This document shows, piece by piece, positions 1 to 11,200 of a stretch of 64,000 nucleotides of DNA (within the stretch, counting starts at the first letter, position 1; each line of letters begins with the position of its first letter). The translations under genes and the position numbers were made by a program. The stretch is from Conus ventricosus. Its lineage: Eukaryota > Mollusca > Gastropoda > Neogastropoda > Conidae. The notes under the pieces were generated by a model that saw nothing but the letters and a program-made list of their open reading frames with translations, ran no database searches and was not told the DNA's origin. The stretch is taken from assembly GCA_018398815.1 (NCBI GenBank), contig CM031596.1, positions 73,499,636-73,563,635 of the forward strand, given 5' to 3'.

Positions 1-421
1 CCAGCATTATTGATTAGCACAGGCCTGACTTTTTCGTTACTTGGCAACACTTGAAAGAGGAAGGGCAGGCGACCAGTAATAGAAGACAGTCATTACATTG
101 AGGTCTCCAATTTCACCTTGCTTTGACACGGCAAACAAATGGAAATGGGAAAGCTATCATCCTCTTTACACCTCCTGCTCCCCTCCACCCCCTCTCCCTG
201 TCATTTAAGTGCTTTGGTTGGCAACCAAGCACTGTGATTTTCTCTCTCTTTTTTATTTTTATTTTTTTTATGTTTTACGAAATTCCTGTGTTGGAACTCT
301 CTCTTTTAGTCTCTGTTTCTTGTGTGTGAGGGCAGCGTAGAAAACAGTCTCACAGTTTCACCTTATATTCTTGGTAATAATCATTTTGTTTTGTTGTTAT
401 GTTAGTCTCTCTGCTCGGCCT
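1..421. other. Gene-free upstream sequence
   Basis: I see no credible gene here. Short open frames are composition-driven (pyrimidine-rich tracts) and lack family resemblance. Nothing else supportable. Confidence 0.5.
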
Positions 422-468
422 CATTAAGGTCTCTCTCACTCTCTCTCTCTCTCTTTCCCTCTCCTCTC

Positions 469-533
<65 letters not shown>

Positions 534-585
534 GCTCATCCATGTACCCATTCCCCAGGTTCTTCAGCTTTTCACATACACACAT

Positions 586-652
<67 letters not shown>

Positions 653-678
653 GCAAGCATAGCTGTCTCACATAACTC

Positions 679-717
<39 letters not shown>

Positions 718-719
718 TC

Positions 720-795
<76 letters not shown>

Positions 796-868
796 CACAC
801 ACACACACACACACCACCACCACACCACACCACACCACACACACCACACCACACCACACCACACCACA
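422..868. repeat. Compound microsatellite (CT)n-(AC)n-(CTGT)n-(CT)n-(ACACC)n
   Basis: Five simple repeats follow each other: CT to about 530, AC about 588-651, CTGT about 678-716, CT about 724-792, then ACC/ACACC to 868. Open frames of 87-112 codons crossing it on both strands are Ser/Leu, His/Thr or Arg/Glu dipeptide translations of the repeats, not genes. Confidence 0.95.
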
Positions 869-1064
869 ATGCAATAGGTTTTTGTTGTTGTTATTTTGCT
901 GAAGATGTTTATTGCTGTTGTGTCAGATAATGAATTATAGAATTAAGTGAGTCTTACCTGGAAGATGAAGATGAATTTGGAGTATTTCAAGGATGATATT
1001 GGAGAAGGTAATGACATGAGCTATGGTGCATGGAAAACCCATCAGTTTGTAATTGGGGATGTGC

Positions 1065-1066
<2 letters not shown>

Positions 1067-1143
<77 letters not shown>
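1067..1143. repeat. (GT)n microsatellite
   Basis: Nearly pure GT dinucleotide run of about 75 bp. The Val-Cys open frames over it are artefacts. Confidence 0.95.
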
Positions 1144-1144
<1 letters not shown>

Positions 1145-1320
1145 TTTCAAGAATGGCAGGAGAGCATGTAATTACCCCTTCAATGTTATCCTTGAAATAA
1201 TCTTAATTAATAGTTCATCGTCCAAGTTGCTAAATTCTATAATCATATCTCATCTGCCATTAGTCAGACATTAATTCCATAGGGTTTTAGCAAAGAGGAA
1301 CATGAGCAAGTTTGAGTCAT

Positions 1321-1416
1321 GAACAGACAGTGGTTGACGTAATAATAATACGTACTGAACAGACAGTGGTTGATGTAGTACGTACTGAACAGACAGTGGT
1401 TGACCTAATAGGTACT
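1321..1416 (+). repeat. Short tandem repeat, 30-36 bp unit, three copies
   Basis: Three copies of a unit opening with gaacagacagtggttga start at 1321, 1357 and 1387. The first is 6 bp longer through extra AAT triplets. Each ends near a gtact motif. Confidence 0.85.
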
Positions 1417-1858
1417 GATCAGGTCTTTTCTGACAGAGTTATCCATCACCAGTTATGTCAAACTTTCCCCTTGCCTATCTTGGGCCAAACATTCGCAGTG
1501 GAATTTGGTGAATGTTCTCTTGTTTGAGTGTTCACTGTGTGTATGATTTTTTTTTCCACATTGACATCCCTTCAGTATGCCGCAGGTGTACTAGCTGCTT
1601 ATGTTCTGTGAGCTGAGACCTGAGAAGTGTCTGTTCTGGCTGTTTCTAAAACTGTCGTAATCCATAAATTCAGAATGTCTCAGAAATGTGATTGTGAAGT
1701 TTGGTATGGGAAATAAACAGTTCAATTTCCTTTTGTCAGTGGTTCTGTTCTATGAATATACTCATTCAAGGGAGACATATTGCACAATCTTTCTCCTTCA
1801 AAGCTGAAAGCGGAGATACATGAGTTTCCACTCTAGTTTGTTTTAACGATGAAGTTTT

Positions 1859-2092
1859 CTATGCGTTGACATGTTTGTTCTGGAATGTCTTATTACCTAC
1901 AAGTACAGTGTTTAATGGGTGGCCCCTTTGCCTTGAAACCAATGAAAGGAGCATGACTGGCTGTTCCAACAAGTGTTTCAGATCTGTCATTTCCATGCTT
2001 GGCCACTCCATGAAACAGTCCAGCACAATATTAACATCCTGTGTTTTATCGTACCATGGCAAAGTGAGTCTGCTTTGAAATACTTGTTTCAT
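1859..2092 (-). pseudogene. Decayed tyrosine-recombinase fragment (DIRS- or Crypton-like)
   Basis: The minus strand reads a 77-codon frame containing DVNIVLDCFMEWPS, then LEQPVMLLSLVSRQRGHPL. The spacing and the LLSLVSxQRG signature match the region around the first catalytic arginine of eukaryotic tyrosine recombinases carried by DIRS-like retrotransposons and Cryptons. Only this short piece is recognisable: I see no second catalytic box (HxxR or Tyr) and no reverse transcriptase in frame, so it is an isolated relic. Assignment is from motif memory, not a database hit. Confidence 0.5.
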
Positions 2093-2228
2093 TAGTCTGC
2101 AGCAGTTGGGTGGCTGCCTACAGAGTTCAGTCCATTCCTATTCAAATAGACAGAAACCACACCTTGTGCAAGGTTCATGTTACTGTGGCCAGCTTCTAGT
2201 AAGTATTAATTGCAATTAGAAAAAAAAA

Positions 2229-2243
2229 GGGGGGGGGGGGGGG
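2229..2243 (+). repeat. Poly-G tract (15 nt)
   Basis: A run of 15 G follows an A-rich stretch. It is one of many G/C homopolymers in the window. Confidence 0.9.
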
Positions 2244-2620
2244 AAGAAACATTTACATGAGAAGGCACAACATTTTATTTTCATTCATAAAGTCCTGCCA
2301 TTATTTGGTGTATGTGTTATATGCCTTTACTGTTGCTGGTCTTCAGGAGCTTGTTAATTTATCATTGGCTCTTTACACCTTCTGGACTGACCAGCAGATG
2401 AAGGCATGATCAGCTGAGAGACTCACCCCCAGTCCGTGCAGTTTCCAAACTCTTTCAAAGTGGCTGCTATGTTATCACCCAAGCAATTTATTTGTTACAA
2501 TAACTCCAGAGTTTTTTTGTCGCACATTCAGGCAGTTGATTTATTTGCATTAGTTTCAGTGCGCTTCACCTGTGCCAAGAGATCCTGAGACGTATGGCCC
2601 ACAGCTGAATCACTACATCA

Positions 2621-3313
2621 TCACACTCTTTCTTTTTGATCATTTAGTGGAGGAATTTCATATAGGACCTCAGCAGCTGCCGCTGCAGCCTTGACAATAG
2701 ATCGCTGTTTGTGCACAACCTTCAAGTCAGGGTGCTGGGTATTTGCTGGGAGTTTGCCCATGTTGGCCTTACTGGACTGCTTTCTAGATTCTCTTGTAAT
2801 CTTCTTCATTCATCAGTTCCTGCATTGTCAAGTGTCTCTTTGCTGTCGCTTTTCCCTTTGACCACTATTTATTTTCAATTACACTCAGTCCCTGTCCGTT
2901 TTCTGAGTGTCCTGTTATTTCCCAGATCTTGAGATTTTCCTTTGCCATGTCCGCTGCTTTCTGAACTTTCCGTTTTTTGCCTGTTTTTAGCTGGGGCTGG
3001 ACTGATCTCACAATCTTGTCTTCCTTGTCGAAGCATGTTAGTAGCTTTGCTCTTCCCACTTTAACTCCTCAAGGATATATTTCAGGAGTAGCTTCAGCTT
3101 TGTTTGGCAGCCGTAGAGTGCAAGGTCAGTGAGACCACGTGGAACACCAGATCCTTTCCTTGTGTGTTTGATGACATTGGTATCTATTGATTCTACATTA
3201 CAAATGCTGATCGTCAACAGAGGCCAGAGAAGTTTCAGGATCAGCATGATCTGCAGATGTATAATCTCTACCCCCCCCCCCCCCCCCCCCCCCCTTTCCC
3301 TGCAAAAAAACAA
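2621..3313 (-). pseudogene. Possible decayed coding remnant, unidentified
   Basis: Minus-strand frames between 3313 and 2621 have protein-like, low-repeat composition: a Leu-rich segment (LALYGCQTKLKLLLKYILEE), then a Lys-rich one (KTGKKRKVQKAADMAKENLK), then a further Lys/Arg piece. They lie in different frames and are interrupted by a poly-C tract. The Leu-rich part faintly recalls an ankyrin-type helix pair, but I cannot identify it. Chance open sequence is a real alternative. Confidence 0.22.
3271..3294 (+). repeat. Poly-C tract (24 nt)
   Basis: Uninterrupted run of 24 C (poly-G on the other strand). Confidence 0.9.
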
Positions 3314-4062
3314 AAATCAACTGAACTGAACTGAGTGTATTCTTTCACTGGTTGTTGGCAGTTATAAAAGGGGGTCAGTGTTCAAATAAGTCAGGGTCTC
3401 CAGTAGTTTTTAGATTTAGCTGGGGGAAAAAAATGACGGCATTGAAAATATTCCATCAAGTCAGATATTTACCCAGTAGATATCTCAGGAACTTACTAAT
3501 ATGCAAGTCCTCTGTGTATCAGTTACATTTCCCAAGATCGTCATTGCCATCAACTGCCTATCTTGGTGTAGTGTCACCAGCTCATGAGTTTCTGACTTTG
3601 GTACATGTCACAGTGTTTGGCACCTGATCTTGCTTCTCCACTTTTCTTTCCTTCCCCTTCTGTCCGTCTCTCCCTCTGTGTCTCTGAGTATGAAATGTCC
3701 ATCATAAAAATAGATGGCAGCGTAAACATTTGAGAATTTTCCACTTTTGGAATCACTGTAAGTGGGTGATATAAAAGACTATGAACGAAGTACTTTTGTA
3801 TGATTTCTGTCATCTTTTAGTGTCCTAATATCATAATTATGATTATGTATTTTGTTGTTTTTGTTATAAGTTTGCATCTGTGTCATGTTGTTGCAACAGC
3901 TAATAATGAAAGGAGTCAGACTGAATGATTTAAAACATAAACAGTTGAAAAATCTAACTCATTAAAAGCAATGCTGTCCTGAAAACTGTTAGTTATTTTT
4001 CTGAACAATTGAACAAGCCACTTTATGTTACAACAGTTGCGATGTTGATTATTTTGTTTCAG
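3295..4062. other. Non-coding sequence upstream of the first TET exon in the window
   Basis: No recognisable gene. The stretch ends in a pyrimidine-rich run and CAG at 4060-4062, a good 3' splice site. It is therefore probably intronic to TET, with non-coding 5' exons farther upstream or outside the window. Confidence 0.5.
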
Positions 4063-4355
4063 AGAAAAAGAATGGAGGAACCTGGAACCAAGAAGAACAC
4101 ATCATTCTGCTTACATCAAAGAAGACTTCATTTGCCCCAGTGCCGGTGGTTATAGGGTGTTGTCGTCATGCATCATGAAAGGTTTACTTCCCAAAGACAG
4201 TACCCATCAACTTTGTTGCTCATCTTGAAATCATGTAACTTTTGATATTCTGAACATATGTTGAAACCAAACATGACAAATTGAAATTTTCTGGAGTGTG
4301 GTCACTCCCAACAGGAAGATCTGCATTTGTGTCGGATACCCAGCCTTTGTGAAAC
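4063..4355 (+). other. TET 5' untranslated part of first coding exon
   Basis: Follows the putative acceptor tttgtttcag. A small upstream ORF (4072-4155, 27 codons, opening MEEPGTKKN) lies here. An in-frame TGA sits at 4350-4352, two codons before the chosen ATG, so an upstream coding exon joined at 4063 could not read into the TET frame. Whether the exon truly begins at 4063 needs transcript data. Confidence 0.45.
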
Positions 4356-6324
4356 ATGGATAATGTGGCTACACCTCCACCCAGCAGAAACACTGTGGGG
4401 TTCATGGCCCCCACAGCGACGGAAACTCCAAGCATGGATCCCTATGCCTTCCCTGCCGATGACTCTGTTCCCAGTCCCAGATCAAGAACTTTTAGTGGCA
4501 AACCTTTGCAGCTCTCTGTTCATCCCAGAACCTTTCTGCCTTCTGGGAATCCATTACCTCATGCTGGCGGCCATTATCAGCGAGGAAGCGAGTTTCTTCA
4601 GGAGCAGTTCTCCACTCCGTTGCATTCTCCAGTCCATGGCAGTCAGCCTTCACAACCTGAACAGCACTTTCCACACCCGTCCTCCAGGCTGGAAAATGAC
4701 CCTGTCTGTCAGCAGATGGATCAAATGAATGTAGTAAAGCAAGCATATTATCCGCCTCCATCTGTCCAACCTGGTGCTGTTGAGTCATCTCCAAATGGTG
4801 TGTTTACCACTGATGCGAATGTGACCCAAGAAAAAGTGAAAAAGAAAAAGAAGCAAAAAAAGAGCATTGGAGAGGAAAAGGAGAAGAATGCATTAGAGCA
4901 TTCAAAAGCTGACTGTTTTTCTGCTTCTTTGATTGACAAACATCCTTCCGTTTCAGCAAATCATTGTCCAGGCATTCACAAAGTACATACAGATACCACT
5001 ACAGAAGCCAGAGGGGTTCATATAAACAGCAGTGCCTCTGTGTTTCCCAGTGGTGGGGACAGTAGTTATCTGCCCTCCACACAATGTCCTGGCAGCTATG
5101 TGGTCCCATCCTTTCCAACAACATGTAGTGCCGCAACTTTTACCAACTCACTTCAGATTGTCCCACAGAACAGACGCCTGTCTACTGATTCCATGGAGAT
5201 GCCTACTTCACGTCCCGCTAGTAGAACTAGCACAGTCTCTTCTTCTTCTGGTAGTTCAGAGGGGAAATCAAAAGAGGCTGCTGAATCTGTTCCCATGTCC
5301 AAAATCTTGGAAATAATTGAAAGGGAAAGGATGCTAGGTTCGTCCACTCCATGCAAGAGAAGACGTACTGCCAAACCTCAACACATACAAGAAGCTGAGG
5401 AGGAAGCTAAACGATTTGCTGCTGCTAATGTTCAAGGAGTGCCAACCACAGATCAAGCCTCACAACCCAGGAACATTTCAGCTAGTTTTCCTGCAGAAAA
5501 AGTGGATGGCAGTTCCAGGACTAGTTCCCAGGTATCCAGTCCTAATGTATCAGCTTTGGCTATTTCCCCGCATTCAAACAGTTCATCTAATGACCACTCA
5601 GATAAAATGCAGCCACAATTCCCTACTCCAGTGAATGATAGTAAACATGATGAGCATTTGGATTCAGAAAAAAACATCCCATATTCTGCTTCTGATGTCA
5701 GCTACCTTGATCAGAATCAGAAACATGGAACATTACCTCACATTGCTGACAACCTCGGTGCTGCTTTCTCGCATAGTACAGTTTCTACACAAAGTGTGGA
5801 TATTGGTTTGAATCCAGATGATCACGAGCCTTCATTTACTGTGCATAGTTCCAGCTCTATGACAAATACTGCTGGCAGTCAGCTTACAGATACTGCTGGC
5901 AGCCAGCTTACAGCTTCTTCATCCACTGAACACCGGAATAAAGTTTTCATTGCACAAGAAAAAGAAAAAGACCAAAATGCTGATCTTCATCAACCATCTC
6001 ACATGCATAGACATCACATCTTTCAAAAACCGACAGACATGAACAGGACATATCTGAACAAAGTGCAAGAAAATGCTCAGAGTCGTAACCTTCATCATTC
6101 ACTTGATCCATGTTTGATGGACAGTCCTCGAGAACACTGTGCTTCAACAGTTTTTCCAGCTCCAGATCATGGGCAGCAATCAGAAATCATGTGTGATGGG
6201 ACAACCATCAGCCAGCATAGTTCATCCAGCTTTCCTCCATCCACTTCAGTGGTAGACAATAGAAATATTGATGTGAGTTTACAGAACAGCGAGCAGAGTT
6301 TATTTTATCAGTCAGCATTATCAA

Positions 6325-6355
<31 letters not shown>

Positions 6356-8222
6356 GTCATCACCACCTTCACAAAGGCGAATTGGGCCAGATGGGAACAC
6401 AGTGTCCAATGTAGGACCTCTATCATCAACACCACGCACATTAGTAAGTGATCAAAATCAGGACTTGAAACCTTCACAGACTTCAAATTATCACTGTAAT
6501 GGTGCAACATCATATGTGTACAGAACTCAATCTAAGACTGCTGACATGATCTCAGGAAATGATTTTTTACTGTCTGAGCAACCATTTTCCAGCATGCCTG
6601 CATCAGCAGTTAAAAAACCAAAAAAGAAAAATTCACCCAGCAAACCAAACCTTTCTGCATATGTGGACGGTGCAGTGTCAAGTGACATGTCATCGCTCAC
6701 TTCTGTAACAATGGTGTCACAGAAAACAGCAAAGAAACATTCATCGATGAAACCTGCATCGTCTCAACCTGCATCATTTCAGTCTTCTGCACTTTCGGGC
6801 AATTCATTTTCTGGCAGTGTGGCTTCAGCAGGTACATTGCCTCCCTTTGGTGCTTTTGCTGGAATAAAAATGGATGCGACACATTCATCTATAGATCATA
6901 TTTCTGATGGCAGCCAATTACAGTGTTTGAGTTCTGCAAAGCGAAAAGCAGAAATCAAACCAACAATCCACCAAAATGCTCTAGAAAATCAGACAATGTT
7001 GACTGATGGAGGATATGCAGACAGTTTTTTCAGAGACAGCAAATCACAGGAGTGTATTGGAAACAGTATGAACATGAGATGTGCTAGCAGCGATTTGATA
7101 GAACCTTGCAATAAGCAGCAGAACATCAAACAAGAAGTGAATTTACACCCTGAATGTGATTTTCCAAACGCCACCATTGTAGACGACGTTGGGTCCATAC
7201 CTGACAGGTGTGTGAATTTGAGCTCTGAGGATGGGAAAACTATCAGACCAGTATAGTGCAGCATTTTGAGTTTCAAGTAACCAACAGCGAAGTCATTCAT
7301 CACAGAACAGTTGCAGACAACCCAGTAATTAACCCCAGACAGGGCAGCACAGTTCACAGTCTGAAAGATATTTCAGTCTCACAGGATAAAGCTAGGTTGG
7401 ATTTTAAACCTGTGTTGGAAATCGGCAAAGATCCTTCACTGACTGCACCTGTGATACCTGGCAACAGTACCTCACAGGCAAGGACATTACATGACAACTG
7501 TTTGGTTCGTGAAAAGGCAGCATTTGGAAGCAGTACAACGTCAGACAAAGCAAATGGCAGCAGAGCAAAACCAGTTATTTGTGGGCTAACAACATCCCAG
7601 ACAGACACTATTAAAACACCAGTAACAGCATCCCAGGGTACTATCACTGAAGGTGAATTTGCTTCAGTTTGTGTGAATAATGGCAATACATTAGGAAGTA
7701 CTCAACATCTGTTAAGTAGGACACCTGTATGGGGCATGTCATTTGTAGATGCAGACAAAAGGCCTTTAAAGACTTCTTTTGAAAATGGAAAATGGGCACA
7801 GCAGGAGAAGCCTCCAAGTGGAAAATGCACACCCCAAGACAAGGCTCCATCAATGATTAATGGATGGAATGGAAAACCATCTGTAGAATCTCAGACTTGG
7901 AAAAGAGAGAAAATAGTGAACAGAAAATCATCAAAGATAGCTAAAGATGCAGGCACAATGATGGCAAATAGATTTGGAAGGACAACTGTAGAAAGTGTGG
8001 CAAAAAAAATGAAAGCAGATGTTGGAATGGTAACGAATGGGCCATTGCCAGACTTCAAGAGAGTTTTGCCAGGCATGGATTCTGGTAAGCATGCTCCATC
8101 CACCCCAGACCCCAAGGTAGAGCCCAGTTTCCCTCCCATGTCACCTGAAGAGGAGCTGGATGATCGTTTGCGGAATAACAAGGTTGAAACACCACCACGC
8201 TGCAACTGTCTTGGGCCAAACT
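4356..8222 (+). CDS. TET: TET coding exon 1 (disordered N-terminal region)
   Basis: Starts at ATG 4356 ([12 protein letters not shown]), just after an in-frame stop. It encodes about 1,290 residues rich in Ser, Thr, Gln and Pro, typical of the unstructured TET N-terminus. Visible features: a Lys run near residue 160 ([10 protein letters not shown]), PCKRRRTAK near 334, a Ser run encoded by (TCA)n at about 6329-6360, [12 protein letters not shown] near 752, and a SUMO-type IKQE near 925. The frame used from 4356 stops at 7254-7256, while the frame ending in the conserved CNCLGPN is open from 7229 to the donor. A single missing base near 7229-7253 would join them. The exon ends at 8222 before gtaagt, one base into a codon. 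Confidence 0.9.
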
Positions 8223-11200
8223 GTAAGTTATGAAATGTTAAACAAAAGGTGTTTTCAAATGCTTAATACATACTTAATGTTGAAAATACGACCTAGAGTC
8301 TTTAATATGATACTGGTACAATGTTGGTACTAAATCCAATATTGACTGCAGAAGAATGCCCAGTGAAGGGACTGAAATTAGATTCTAAAGAAAATTTATA
8401 TGATAAAGACTGAGAGTCCAGCCTTTTTTTGTTTTAAAAAATTAAATATGTAAGCTAATGGGGTGGTCACTTTATGCACTTTCAGTATGAGGCTGAGATG
8501 ATTTATTTGTTAGACTATATAACTCCATACATGTGAAAGACAGAATCAGATAAACATACATTGAAGGTGTGAAGTATTGAAGATTTTCGTACAATACAAG
8601 AGGGACGAGTAGATTTCATACTAATATGTCATTTTCAGAGCAGGAAGGGGGAGGGAGCAGACAGAGAGAATGAGAAGAAAAGTGGGTGGAAGGGAGGATG
8701 ATAAGAAGGGAGCTGGATCACAACCAAGAGGGTGTGGGTGTGTTTGTGTGTGTAGGAGTGGTGTGTATGTGTGGGAGTGGGTGTGTGAGTGTGTGTATAT
8801 ATGTGAGTGTGTGTATGTGTGGGAGTGTGTGTGTGTGTGAAGAGGGAAGGGAGCGTGGAAGGGAAAAGAAAGGCTGCTAGAAGAGGTGTAGGGATGGAGG
8901 AGAAGGAAAGTGGAGAAAGTTGACAATCTGAGCATAGAACAACAAAGTGCCAAATGTAGTCAATTTCTGAACTAACAGGCACTGTAATAATAAACTCTTT
9001 AACCACAGGTATACCACAGTGATCTTCCAGAATATGGCAACACAAGGATATGGCAACACAAGGAATAAGATAAAAATATGCATTGAGGGAACGAAAGTGC
9101 ATGTGAAAAGGAGAGGAGAGAGGTCAATCACATGTTGTGGCCAACCAAGGTCTGACCCCATGGTAGACTGCCCAATTCTAGCACCAATGAGTGAGGGGGG
9201 GGGGGGGGGGGGGGGGGGGGGGACGCGAAGAGAAATAGTCCAGTCAGATGCAGCTGATCTGCAAACAGCTGCAAAACTTCCTCTTTGAATATGGGGAAAA
9301 AAGGGGTGGGGAGGGAAGTGGTTGTGTGTCAGTGAGCAAGGAGAGTGGGGAGTTGGGTGAAAGAGAGAAGAGAGAGAGAGTAAAACAGAGAAAGGGGGAA
9401 GGGGGGGGGGGGGGGGGAGATCTACCATGAGAAATTAACTAGAGGCTTCCAAGCCGAACTTGATCCAGGAGGATCAGTGGCTGTATGTCCCAAATATGCA
9501 CACCTGGATCTCGCAAGACTCCCCAGATGTCTGCTTTGGGAGAGTCTGGAACCCAGCTCAGCCTTCTGGATAGATCTCTCTTCCATCTGGGGAGGGGGTC
9601 TGTCCATGAAGCCCATTTTGGGCTGCACCATCACCATAACCACAAGGCCACCCTTGGTGTCCCTATTGCCATATCCCAGGGAGGGGCAATACTGGGACCA
9701 AGTTGAGCTCTGGCACCGATCCAGTGTAGAACTGAGTGGTGAGGGGCTTCAGTGTACCTTACCCCCTTTCCCACTCACCCACAAGAATCCCTCTGATGCA
9801 GCTCTTCTTGTCTGCAGACCAAGGAGAGTCGGCAACAGAGGTATCTGACCCCACCTCAGACATTACATGCAGACCACAGCTTGGGATCATTTCTGTACAC
9901 TGTTGGTGAAATAGAATATGGTCCTCCAGAAGTCCAGCCACCTGGTCGACCAGTTATCAGCCCAGTATGCTATCCCAGGCCAATCACTCTTTGGCAGTGA
10001 TATGGGCACTTCATAGCGCATAGGGTTGAATCCAACCAGGAAGCTGCCTCTCATGCTGCTATTGTGCTCAGCCACCTGTTGAGGCTGTCTGTGCCTCTTT
10101 GAAGACACCTCTATCCAAGTGAAGGAATGGTCCCCAAGGGCCCAGCCTTCGAGGTCTAAGGGCCCGCAGCCTTTTGCCCCTGACCCAGGTGGGCATGAAC
10201 AAGACAGACTGGACCTTCCTCACCCTTTTCTGTTCATCAAAAAAATAGCTGCACAAGAAAGGACCATAGGTCCAGCTCCCATCTATTCGTTCCCCCCCCC
10301 CTTTAAGATCCAGCCTTCTCAGGTGGGCTGCCTAGGCCAGGTATGCCCACTTGTGGCAGCAGTTGGGCACAAAGCTTTGATTGCCTTAGTCCTTAAGAAG
10401 GGATACCTGCTGCCTTGGAGAGGGAAGGAGATGGTGGGATGGGAGGAGCGACCTCCCCCATTTGCTCCCCCCCCCCTCTCGGTCAATATCATCACTGCCT
10501 GAGCGAGAAGCAGTTCTTCAAGAAGAGGCATAGGACCTCATCATCAGAGGAGTGAGCCCAAGAGGTGGGGCACCCCACTCCTGGGTTGTACTCCCAGCTT
10601 ATCCTGTTTTCCAAGTGCTCTGATGGCTTTGAGCTGTACTCCTCCCCGCTACCCTCAAGCACTTCTTGGGCACAGTCAACTATTAGATGGATTCCCAGTC
10701 CAGACTCACAGCCCTGATGTGGCCCTTTGCGGTCGGCTGGGCTATAAGCAACATTATCTTAGTCCCAGACTCATGACTCTTCTGACAAGGGCATTGAGCA
10801 TCCTCCATTCAAGTTGCTATGGGTCAGTAGATCCCATTGTGTATGCCATTTGGGTTTCTCTATATAAGTGGCTATGGGTCAATGATTCTTCAGTGTGTAC
10901 ATTGTACAAGGATTTGATTTTAAAACCATGAGGCAGTTTTTCCCAGTAGGTATGGCATGCAAAAATTCAAAGTTTGTCAGGCGAATGATAACATACCGTT
11001 TACACAAGTGATCACAGGTTTTAAGAAATACCCTATTTGAAAGTAAAGATATGGATTCTGTTACTTGTATATTGACCACTGCCAAAAAGAAAAGATTGTT
11101 TTGTTATTGAGAAAACAGATGCTGAAATGAAAGAACTATGCATGTTACAGTACCGGAAAACAATCAACCAGACAACTTGTCTTGTTTTTCAAAAAGAAAC

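Noticed and set aside
399..877. Long overlapping open frames on both strands
   Set aside because: Dipeptide or tetrapeptide repeats from CT, CA and CTGT microsatellites.
7229..7256. Programmed -1 ribosomal frameshift in TET
   Set aside because: gggaaaac is not positioned as a slippery heptamer in the zero frame, and similar breaks recur in exon 8 without slippery sites.
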